A stretch of DNA of 6,942 nt from an uncultured Oscillochloris sp. (GTDB lineage Bacteria > Chloroflexota > Chloroflexia > Chloroflexales > Chloroflexaceae). Of this stretch, positions 1 through 6,942 are shown piece by piece. Position 1 is the stretch's first letter, and each line of letters opens with the position of its first letter. A program made the position numbers and the translations under genes. Location: the NCBI GenBank assembly GCA_903877345.1, contig CAIRDL010000112.1:1-6942 (forward strand), in the 5' to 3' direction. The notes under the pieces are model-generated. The model was not told where the DNA came from, did not search any database, and saw nothing but the letters and a program-made list of their open reading frames with translations.

Positions 1-1098
1 CCCGCTCGTGCCCGCGATGCCCGCGCCGACGGTAAACAACTGTTGCCCGCCGATCATGGTGAAGCTGACGGTCGTTCCGTCGTTACGGGCGTCATTATCA
101 CCATCGGTGGTGATCGAACCGGCCCCGTCATTCGAGAAGCCGTAGCCAGTCGGGGGAATGAAGCGCAGGCTGTACGTCCCCGGGGGTAGCGCTTCAAAGG
201 CATAGAGACCAGCCTCGGTACCACTGAAGGTCGTCGTCGCACTCACCACAGTTGTTCCATCGAGCAGTTCGACCCTCACGTCGGGCAGGCCGGTCTCGGT
301 GGTGGTGTCGTAGAGGCCATTCCCGTTAAGGTCAAGCCAAACCCGCCCACCCACGGTGGTCACTCCGGTGAAGCCAAAGTCAAGGTCAGTCACACTTGGC
401 GGGATGGCCCCGCCGGTATCACCAGCGACGTTACTGTCGGTAGTCGGATCGGTGCCTTGGTGCGTGGGCGCAGGGATGGAGCCAAGAGGCGGCGTGACGC
501 TCACCACACGGAAGCCTGCGGCGGGCGGTACGCCCGTCACCGCGTAATTCGCCGCCAGATCAAGGCTGGCAACCGAGGTGGCGGACAGCACCAGGGTCGG
601 GTTGTTGGTATTGATCAGGTTGCCCGTCGTACTGAAGGCGAGCGTCACCACTGCCCCAGCCACACCGTTCTCGGTCGGGTCTTGGATGCCATCACTATTG
701 ATGTCACTCCACACGAGGTCGCCGATAGTATAGCGGCCACGGTAGCCAACGTCCGTCGTCGTGATGACGGTGTTCGAGGCGACCACTTGGAAGGGGTCGG
801 TGCAGCCCGTGGTAACGTTCGCATCGCTGTTGTTGTCGGTTGTGGTCGCCCCTGTGCGGGCGGTGTAGGTAAAGTCAGCGGTGATACTAAAGCAGAGCCG
901 ATAGTCTTCCGGTGCGCCCGTCGCCACGTTAGGGAGTACGTTGGGAATGACGTAGGTACCCGCAATGTCAGTGCGTACGGGCGTGACCAGCGTACTGCCC
1001 GCGCCGGTCTGTAGCGTGACGGTGATGCCCTCCATCCCAGGTTCATTCGGATCAACAAGGCCATTGCCGCTGCTGTCAAACCAGGCGGTGCCAGCCAG
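1..1098 (-). other. C-proximal part of the window: three canonical SdrD B-like modules (17-19)
   Basis: Module 17 (residues 1949-2072, + 727-1098) opens LAGTAWFDSSGNGLVDPNEPG. It holds the only two cysteines of the window (2017 and 2047) and ends DVGYRGRYT. Module 18 (2073-2196, + 355-726) opens IGDLVWSDINSDGIQDPTEN and has a longer, less typical centre before ending DLDFGFTGVTT. Module 19 (from 2197, + 1-354) opens VGGRVWLDLNGNGLYD, has GLYAFEALPPGTYSLRFIPP and GYGFSNDG, then the TDGDNDARNDGTT segment, and runs off the window. The D-x-N-x-D/N-G-x-x-D loops are complete here, so calcium binding is likely in these three. The A-B-C order does not continue into this part. Confidence 0.85.
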
Positions 1099-4000
1099 GG
1101 CGCTTGGTTTGAAGTAACCAAACTCGGCGGTACCCACCAGCCCACTCGTGACCGTCACAACCACCGAAGTCACGGTGCCAAGGGAGGGCGTGAAGCCTGG
1201 CGGGACAACGGCGGGCCGCGTCACAGTGTAGACGCCGGGCTTTACGGTGTAGGTGATCAGACCGGTGCTATCACTGGATCTGCCAACAGGTAGGACAGTC
1301 GGATTGATGGTGACCGTAGATCCGCTGATGCCTACCTCGCCGACCTCAAAGGTTCCGTTCACCGTTACCTGCTCGTCAAAAATGCGGGCCAGCAGCGTGG
1401 CGTTCTGATAGTAGCCTTGGTCGCGGACATCCGCGCCACCCGGAAGCAACGGTTGCCCAGATAGTTGGAGCGGGCCGTCGCTGTCAAACAAGCTTTGATC
1501 AGTCGCGGTGTTTGCGCCTGGGTCGCCTTGGTCAGTTGCGGTTTGCTGCCAAGCCGGGGTCGCAGTGGGTGGGGTGAAGCTGAGATTGTAGGTCGCGGTC
1601 CCAGTTGCTCCCGGCAGACCCGTGAAGCTATACGCGCCCGTGGTTGCTGCCGTAGAGGTCGAGCGCACGATTTGGGCTTGCAGCACGTTGGGGATAGTCA
1701 CGTTCAGCGTCAGCGCGACAGATGCGCCTTCCAACGATCCATCCACCGCGTCGCCTGACAGACCGTTGGCGTCAGCGTCCACAAAGGCCACACCGGCTAC
1801 TGTCGCATTGCCCACCAACCCGGCGTTCTTCCCAGTCGCATTGCTCCCGAACCCAACTGCGCCTAGACTAATCGAACTAGCCGCGACTGCCCCGCCGGTG
1901 GTCACAAGGCTATCGCCGCCGATGAAGAAGGCGAAGTTGGTTGTATCGGGATTCGTGAAGGTCAGCGTGTAGTTATTCGCCACCACGGCGGGGAAGGTGT
2001 AGGCACCAGTGGCATCCGTGGTGGTGGTACCCTTCACCGTCGTACCGGCGAGCAATGTCACCGTGACGCCCTGCACCCCCGGTTCACCCGTCTGGAAACC
2101 GCCCAAGCTCAGGTCACGGGCGAAGAAGACGCGCCCACTGATTGACGCCGGGGTGTAGTAGCCGAAGCTGTTAGCCCCCGCCGTCGCTCCCGCCAGCGAG
2201 GTTTGCCCACTGAGCAGCGGATTGCCCTCGACTAGCCGTGGGTTGAGGAAGCCCGTTGACGTAAACAGCGTTGTCGGCAGGCCGGTCGTGACCAGCCTGA
2301 GTTGGTAGGCAACTCCTGGTGGCACATCGGTGAAGGTCACAACACCCGTGCTATCGCTGACCTGACTTCGAGCGAAGGAAGTTCCAGATGGAGCATCCTC
2401 AAGCCAGATGGTCATCCCGCTCATGCCCCGGTCACCAACGGCGTAGTTGTTATCCGCACTGCCGACCAACTCCTCAAACACCCGCCCGGTAATCGTCGCA
2501 TTCTGGAAGTAGCCCACATCGCGGGTACTTGTGATGACGATGACACTCAGGGACTGATTGCTTCGGTAAAAAGGCCCGTCACTATCAACCGCGTCACTGC
2601 CATTGGCATTTACATCCGCTACAGTTAGGAGCCAAGGCGGAGTCGTTGTAGCTGGGGTAAAGGTGAGAGAATAGGCCGAAGTACCACCCAACAACCCGCC
2701 GCCCCCCGGCAGCCCTGCGAAGCTATACGTTCCGCTGATTGCCGTCGTACTTGTTGTTACGGCGGTACGTAAAATCTGGGTTGTCAGCACATTGGGGATG
2801 CTCACGTCCAACGCGAGCGTCACCGTCACTCCAGCCAAGCGCCCGTCCGCTGCACCATCCGACCGACCGTTGAGATCGCCATCCACAAAGGCCATGCCGT
2901 TCGCTGTGGAGTTGCCGATCAACCCGGCGTCATGCCCGCCCGAGGAGGCACCATACGGCACCAGCCCCACATTGATGGTACTGGTCGTGACGGCTCCGCC
3001 GGTGAGCAGTTCGCTGTCATTCGGTAGCGGAGTCGTCCCCGACAGAATAAAGCTGAAATTCGCCGCATTGGGGTTGGTGATAACGAGTGTGTAAGTGTCC
3101 GAGACGAGATTGGTGAAGGTATAGGCTCCCGTCCCGGTCGTCGTCGTGGTACTCACCGAGCCAGTTGCGCCGTTGAGTTGCAATTGGACGCCCTGCACCC
3201 CTGGCTCACCCGCCAACTGGTTGTTCAAGTCGCGGTCGAAAAAGACGGTGCCGGTGATGGTCGCGAGTTGGTAGTAGCCGAAGCTGTTGCGCCCTGTAGA
3301 GTCAGTGGCCGAGGTCGCGCCACTTGTCAGCGGGTTATTGAAGACCGGTGTCGGGTCGGCCCAGCCAATCAGGGCGTGGATCAGGCTACTCAACGGTGCC
3401 GCCGTCTCATCAATATTGAGTCGGTAGCTACCGGGCTTCACGGTGTAGGTGACGAGGCCCGTGACGGGCGCGGTAGTTTGCGTGTCAACGGCAGTGCCGC
3501 CACTCAACGGTTCAAGCACCACTTGGACACTACCAACGCCTGCATCGCCGTTCTGGTACTGGTTGTCAACACTGCCCACAAGCTCATTAAAGACCCGTGC
3601 GCTGATCGTGACGTTCTGGTAGTAGCCTTGGTCACGAGAAGCCGTTGTGTTGCGAACCAGTTGCTGACCACGCAGTTGGAGCGGGCCGTCGCTATCCGTC
3701 GTACTAGTATCGGTGAGAATGTTGGTGTCGGTGACATCCGTGGTGGTTGTCAACCAAGGGGTTGTTGTAATGGGCGCGGTGAAGGTGAGACTGTAGGCTG
3801 CGGTGTTGGTCAACACCGCGCCCGCGCCAGGCAACCCTGCGAAGGCATACGTTCCGCTGACCGCCGTCGTACTCGTCGTTACCGCTGTACGGGTGATCTG
3901 CGTAGTAAAGCCATTAAGCTTCACATCCAGGGTCAGCGCGACCGTCACCCCGTCCAAGCGCCCGTCTATCCCCGCATCGTTCGACTGACCATTGGCATTG

Positions 4001-6942
4001 CCATCTACGAACGCTGTCCCGCTCACCACTGCAGTACCCACCAACCCGGCATCGTGCCCGCCCGAACTAGCGCCGAACGCGACCGTCCCCACGTCAATCG
4101 TGCTGGTCGTGACAGCCCCGCCGGTGAGCAGTTCGCTGTCATTCGGCGTCGGGGGCGTCCCCGACAGAATAAAGCTGAAGTTCAGGGTATCGGGGTTGGT
4201 GATGACCAGCGTATAGGTGTCCGAGACGAGATTGGTGAAGGTATAGACACCCAGCGCGTCCGTCGTCGTTACACCCACGGTGCCGCTCGTGCCGCCGTCA
4301 AGTTGCACTGCGACGCCTTGCACCCCTGGTTCACCCGCCAGTTGGTTGTCCAAGTTGCGGTCGAAGAAGACGGTACCGGTAATCGTTGTCGAGGAGTAGT
4401 AGCCTTGATCGCGGGCATCCGTTGCACTCGGTTCCAACTGTTGCCCAAGCAACTCACTGTCACTATCGAGCGTGTAGGTGTCTGTGATGAGACTTGGGTT
4501 GGGATCGCCCACATCAGCAGTGGTCAGTAGCCAAGATGGGGCGGGCGGGGTGAAGGTCAAACTGTAGACAGCGGTACTAGTGGTATCCGGGTCGCCTGGT
4601 AGCTTAGTGAAGGTGTACGCCCCAGTCCCACCTGTAGTGGTCATGGTGCGTGTCACCTGGGTGGTTAGCGTACCGGGGATGCTCACATCCAGTGAGAGCG
4701 TGACCGTCACCCCAGGCAAGCGCCCGTCACTTGGCTCGCCCGACACCCCGTTGGCATTGCCGTCTACGAACGCCATCCCGCCCACCGTCGCGTTGCCCAC
4801 CAACCCGGCATCGTGCCCGCCCGAACTGGCCCCGAACGCGACCGCCCCCACATCAATCGTGCTAGTCGGGACAGCCCCGCCGGTGAGCAGGTCGCTGTCA
4901 TTGGGCAGCGGGGTCGTCCCCGACAGAATAAAGCTGAAGTTCAGTGTATCGGGATTGGTGAAGGTAAGGGTGTAATTATCGGCGGGTACATTGGTAAACG
5001 TGTACGCACCCGTCGCGGTGGTCTTCGTCGTCGTCACCGTGCCAGTTGCGCCGGCGAGTTGCACATCAACGCCCTGCACCCCCGGCTCACCCGTCAGTTG
5101 GTTGTCCAAGTTGCGGTCGAAGAAGACGGTGCCGGTAACGGTCGCTGGGGTGTAGTAGCCGAAGCTGTTGGCCCCGGCAGCGTCGGTATTCGAGTTGCCG
5201 TTGCTGTAAAGTTTTCCACCGGTTGGCGAGGTCGTAACGGTCACGGGGTCAGTCCAGTTTGGCTCAGAAGCATTCAGGCCACTCAACTCCGGCGCAGTTT
5301 GGTCAATATTGAGTTGGTAAGTGCCTGGTTTCACGGTGTAAGTCACGAGGCCGGTACCCAGTTCGCTCGTTTGTGTGGCAACCGGCGTGCTGTCCACGAT
5401 GCGTTCCAACGTCACCGTGATGCCAGTGATGCCAACATCACTCGCCCCTGCATCATTGAACATGTTATTGGGCGGGCTTGTCGTCTCGTTAAAGACACGG
5501 GCGGTGACTTGCGCCTCTTGGTAGTAGCCCTGGTCATTGTCATTGGTGAGGTTCGTCTGCGTGATGGTCAGACTCGGCCCATCGCTATCAAGCGCATCGT
5601 TGGTCGTGATGTCGGCGGTTGAGGTCAGGTATGGTCTGGTCGGAAGTGTCGTTGGCGGCGGGGTAAAATCGAGGGTGTAGGTGACGCCGGTGCCACCACT
5701 ACCATCAAAAGGCAGTGCGGCGAAGCTATAGTTCGGGTCAACGCCAGCCGTTACCGACACGCCAACGGAGTAAGGAGCGGTGACGAGATTCAGCAGATTG
5801 GCAGTGACGGTAAGCGCCGCCGTGACGTCCGATAAGTCAGTGTCGCCCGTGTTCTGGGTGTCCGAGCCATCATTATCGAGGAAGGCGCGGCCCGAGACGG
5901 TACCCTTGCCACGGAAGCCAGCGTCGAGTTCACCCACCGCGATTCTACTCGTGACCGTCACATACCCGGTCTGACCATTCCCAGTCGCCGGGTCAACTTG
6001 CGCCACATCACTGTTGTACGGATCTATAGTGGGCGAAACATCGGTCGTCCCCGTAATCAGGCTAAAGGTCGTGGAGAGGGGATTGACAAACTTAACCGTG
6101 TAGGCACCTGGCGGGACATTGGTAAGTGTGTAGATCCCGGTACTGTCAGTGAGTGGAGTAGTAGCGGAGACCACCTCACTGCTGTCGGTAGTACGTAACA
6201 AGCTGACCGTGACGCCACGCATACCGGGTTCGGGCGTGGCGGCATCTACACCGTCGTTATTGGTATCAAAGAAGGCCGTACCGGTGATCGTGGTGATCTG
6301 GTAGAAACCGGCATCCACACCCTTATTGACAATGCCCGACACTGGCCTAAAGTTGGGGGTTCGCCACCGTGTGGCGGGGGTAAGGGTAGTCGTAATCAGA
6401 TCGGAATAATCCACTAATGTTGTCTCAGCGGGGTCAACGGTAGCTGTGACAAGTTGCGGGCTGGCAACAAATTTCAGATTCGTATAAGGCGCACCAGCGG
6501 TAGCGAGGTCGAAGACCGCGTAGTAGTTGATCGCCGGGAGATTGGGAATCGTGTACATGCCCGAACTATCGGTGGTCGTCGTGATGACCAGCGATGTATC
6601 GCTAACACGGTGCAACTCGACCGTGACCGTAGGAATAGGCGATTCGCCTATATCGTAGTACCCGTTCCCATTAGCATCTTCAAAGACGAAATTACCAAGC
6701 TCGGCGCGGGTCAAGCCAAAGTCGGCAGTCGTGTAGGTCGAGATGGTCGTGAGAACTGATGTGGTGGTGTAATAGTAGGTTCCGTTCACATTGGTAGCCG
6801 AGAGGACGTTACTGACGGCGATACCATCGAGAATCGCGCCAGTAAGGAAGTTTGCGGGATCAAGGGTAATCGTATAGGCAGAGCCGAGCGGCAGATTGTC
6901 AAACAGGTAAGAGCCATCAGTTTGGGTGACGCTGGTGATTTC
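1..6942 (-). CDS. Giant multi-module SdrD B-like surface protein, internal fragment, open at both ends
   Basis: One reading frame runs through all 2,314 codons without a stop, entering at 6942 and leaving at 1. The translation is a chain of 19 beta-sandwich modules of about 100-140 residues, each with SdrD B-like hallmarks such as VWSDINSDGIQDPTENG (residues 2076-2092), VFFDRNLDNQLTGEPGVQG (606-624), GAYTFTNVPADNYTLTF and joints like DQGYY. In known proteins these modules are extracellular, often calcium-binding, and act as rigid stalks holding an adhesive tip away from the cell. No signal peptide, membrane segment, LPxTG motif or enzyme domain occurs in this part; those would lie outside. 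Thr is very abundant, Lys rare (about 14), Cys only two (residues 2017 and 2047). The fragment alone is roughly 230-240 kDa. I am sure of strand and frame and of the module family; the role as adhesin or stalk is inference, and an S-layer or sheath protein is an alternative. Confidence 0.95.
1099..2142 (-). repeat. Super-unit 5: modules A-B-C (348 residues), C module shortened
   Basis: Module A (residues 1601-1714, + 1801-2142) opens ISGRVFFARDLSLGGFQTGE, has GAYTFPAVVANNYTLTF, and ends TGKNAGLVGNAT, where the GGHDAGL seen in three other copies is altered. Module B (1715-1849, + 1396-1800) opens VAGVAFVDADANGLSGDA, has TIPNVLQAQIVRS and GAYSFTGLPG, the tail DSDGPLQLSGQPLLP and the joint RDQGYYQNAT. 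Module C (1850-1948, + 1099-1395) opens LLARIFDEQVTVNG, has GLITYTVKPGVYTVT and ends AEFGYFKPSA. At 99 residues it is 17-24 shorter than the other C modules, having lost sequence after the VKPG strand. This is the last super-unit before the more canonical modules. Confidence 0.83.
2143..3258 (-). repeat. Super-unit 4: modules A-B-C (372 residues)
   Basis: Module A (residues 1229-1346, + 2905-3258) opens ITGTVFFDRDLNNQLAGEPG, has AYTFTNLVSDTYTLVI and FILSGTTPLPNDSELLTG, and ends GGHDAGLIGNST. Module B (1347-1483, + 2494-2904) opens ANGMAFVDGDLNGRSDG, has SIPNVLTTQILRT, GTYSFAGLPGGGG and AYSLTFTPATTT, and ends RDVGYFQNAT. Module C (1484-1600, + 2143-2493) opens ITGRVFEELVGSADNNYAVG. In it the usual TYTVKPG strand is replaced by VTFTDVPPGVAYQLRL, so it is a diverged C. 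It ends ANSFGYYTPAS, matching the end of C in super-unit 1 rather than that of the neighbouring super-unit 3. Confidence 0.84.
4037..4245. repeat. DNA-level direct repeat block (copy in module A of super-unit 3)
   Basis: Blocks in this stretch recur elsewhere with little or no change. Positions 4037-4085 match 4796-4844 with only two mismatches that I could find. Positions 4123-4146 equal 3001-3024 exactly, 4159-4179 equals 3037-3057 and also 4918-4938, and 4217-4245 equals 3095-3123. The offsets are constant (759 bases to super-unit 2, 1,122 bases to super-unit 4). The identity reaches third codon positions, so it reflects recent duplication or gene conversion and not only protein-level constraint. 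Such blocks are also places where short-read assembly can collapse or rearrange copies. Confidence 0.85.
4340..4374. repeat. 35-base exact direct repeat, copy 1 (module A opening strand)
   Basis: This stretch is identical to 5096-5130 and encodes the same residues at the opening of module A (TVFFDRNLDNQL) in super-units 3 and 2. The corresponding place in super-unit 4 (around 3218-3252) differs at several bases. Confidence 0.85.
4384..5139 (-). repeat. Super-unit 2: modules A-B, module C missing (252 residues)
   Basis: Module A (residues 602-719, + 4786-5139) opens VTGTVFFDRNLDNQLTGEPG, has the core GAYTFTNVPADNYTLTF, then FILSGTTPLPNDSDLLTG, and ends GGHDAGLVGNAT. Module B (720-853, + 4384-4785) opens VGGMAFVDGNANGVSGEPSD, has GAYTFTKLPG and YSLTFTPPAPSWLLT, and ends DARDQGYYSSTT. 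The next residues (ITGTVFFDRNLDNQ) are already module A of super-unit 3, so the C module found after B in the other four units is absent. Matching DNA blocks of this A and the next A are 756-759 bases apart, whereas the A modules of super-units 3 and 4 are 1,122 apart. The joint stays in frame and keeps the usual GYY motif. Confidence 0.85.
5096..5130. repeat. 35-base exact direct repeat, copy 2 (module A opening strand)
   Basis: This is the partner of 4340-4374, 756 bases away. The offset is three bases less than for the block at 4037, so one codon has been gained or lost between the two copies of module A. Confidence 0.85.
5140..6288 (-). repeat. Super-unit 1: modules A-B-C (383 residues), diverged copy
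   Basis: Module A (residues 219-348, + 5899-6288) opens ITGTAFFDTNNDGVDA, has EPGMRGVTVSLL and a GIYTLTNVPPGAYTVKF core, and ends GELDAGFRG. Module B (349-478, + 5509-5898) opens VSGRAFLDNDGSD, has the core NYSFAALPFDG and TYTLDFTPPP, then the B-type tail DALDSDGPSL and the joint DNDQGYY. Module C (479-601, + 5140-5508) opens VTARVFNETTS and carries the C hallmark GLVTYTVKPGTYQLNID. It ends ANSFGYYTPAT. A and B of this unit are the most diverged A and B of the array, while C still closely resembles the C of super-unit 3. Module limits are set at the conserved opening strand and may be off by a few residues. Confidence 0.82.
6289..6942 (-). other. N-proximal part of the window: partial module 1 and canonical module 2
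   Basis: Residues 1-81 are the second half of a module: it shows the core strand DGSYLFDNLPLGSAYTITL (residues 9-27) and closes with TTADFGLTRAELG. Residues 82-218 form a complete module that opens with NFVFEDANGNGYYDIGE (84-100). The Asp/Asn spacing there matches the calcium-binding loop of SdrD B domains, which suggests that metal binding is kept. It continues with TVTVELHRVS, a DSSGMYTIPNLP core and the closing joint VDAGFY (209-214). Both modules are clearly diverged from the A, B and C types downstream. The gene continues beyond 6942. Confidence 0.8.

Larger units (their letters stand above)
3259..4383 (-). repeat. Super-unit 3: modules A-B-C (375 residues)
   Basis: Module A (residues 854-972, + 4027-4383) opens ITGTVFFDRNLDNQLAGEPG, has VYTFTNLVSDTYTLVI and FILSGTPPTPNDSELLTG, and ends GGHDAGLVGTAV. 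Module B (973-1112, + 3607-4026) opens VSGTAFVDGNANGQSNDAG, has GTYAFAGLPGAG and AYSLTF, a PWLTTT segment, the tail DSDGPLQLRGQQ and the joint RDQGYYQNVT. Module C (1113-1228, + 3259-3606) opens ISARVFNELVGSVDNQYQNG, has GLVTYTVKPGSYRLNID, and ends RNSFGYYQLAT. Several DNA blocks of module A are identical to super-unit 2 and others to super-unit 4, so this copy looks mosaic. Confidence 0.85.

Noticed and set aside
457..1014. A 185-codon plus-strand frame
   Set aside because: It is antisense to modules 17 and 18, with low-complexity basic translation and no family resemblance.
645..1145. A 166-codon minus-strand frame in another register
   Set aside because: It overlaps the real frame out of phase, its product is Pro, Arg and Ser rich without a recognisable fold, and it has no convincing ribosome binding site.
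3178..4530. A 450-codon open frame on the plus strand
   Set aside because: It lies exactly antisense and codon-aligned to the giant gene. Plus-strand stops in this register need TTA, CTA or TCA codons on the coding strand, which this gene uses rarely. Its translation is Arg-rich with no domain pattern, whereas the opposite strand gives clear repeated modules.
2905..5139. Regularly spaced direct repeats that might suggest a CRISPR array or a transposon
   Set aside because: The spacing is 750-1,120 bases, everything between repeats is coding in one frame, and the repeats are protein modules; there are no short spacers, inverted ends or transposase.
4813..5622. A 269-codon open frame on the plus strand
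   Set aside because: Same cause as the frame at 3178-4530: antisense and codon-aligned, with internal similarity to that frame only because both mirror repeated modules.
1..6942. Lys-Asn isopeptide pilin (Cna-B) identity for the modules
   Set aside because: The overall fold class is related, but lysines are too few and wrongly placed, and the D-x-N-x-N/D-G-x-x-D loops and DxGYY joints fit SdrD B-like modules better.
6289..6942. A start codon or signal peptide near the 6942 end
   Set aside because: The first residues are already inside a module core strand (DGSYLFDNLP), and the Met at residue 129 is also inside a module (SSGMYTIPN), so no N-terminus lies here.

Overview
The whole 6,942-base window is the inside of one very large gene on the minus strand. 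Reading the reverse complement in the register where codons occupy + positions 1-3, 4-6 and so on, I translated every codon (2,314) and met no stop. The gene enters at position 6942 and leaves at position 1, so start codon, signal peptide, promoter, C-terminal anchor and terminator all lie outside. Residue numbers below count from the codon at 6942-6940 as residue 1.

The product is a secreted or surface-exposed protein built from tandem beta-sandwich modules of the SdrD B-like / Cna-B-like type. Nearly every module repeats the same plan: a 'GxVFxDxNxNG' opening strand, a 'EPGVxGVxVxL' strand, a 'TGAYTFxNLPxGxYxLxFxxP' core, and a 'DxGYY' or 'DAGL' closing joint. I count 19 modules. Layout in protein order: a partial module and one canonical module (6942-6289); five super-units of three module types called A, B and C here (6288-1099), in which the second super-unit lacks C; then three modules closer to the textbook SdrD B form (1098-1). 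The order is A-B-C, A-B, A-B-C, A-B-C, A-B-C, with a super-unit period of about 350-380 residues. The central copies still share long identical DNA blocks, so the array has been expanding or exchanging sequence recently.

The residue content is unusual: very rich in Thr (roughly one residue in five or six), acidic, only about 14 Lys, and only two Cys, both in one module. This suits an extended, protease-resistant extracellular stalk or adhesin. GC-rich DNA and a giant SdrD-B-type protein would fit environmental bacteria such as Chloroflexota, but I cannot identify the organism from this stretch; that is a weak guess.

No RNA gene, mobile element, CRISPR array, promoter or terminator is supported. 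Open frames on the plus strand and in other minus frames are shadows of this gene.
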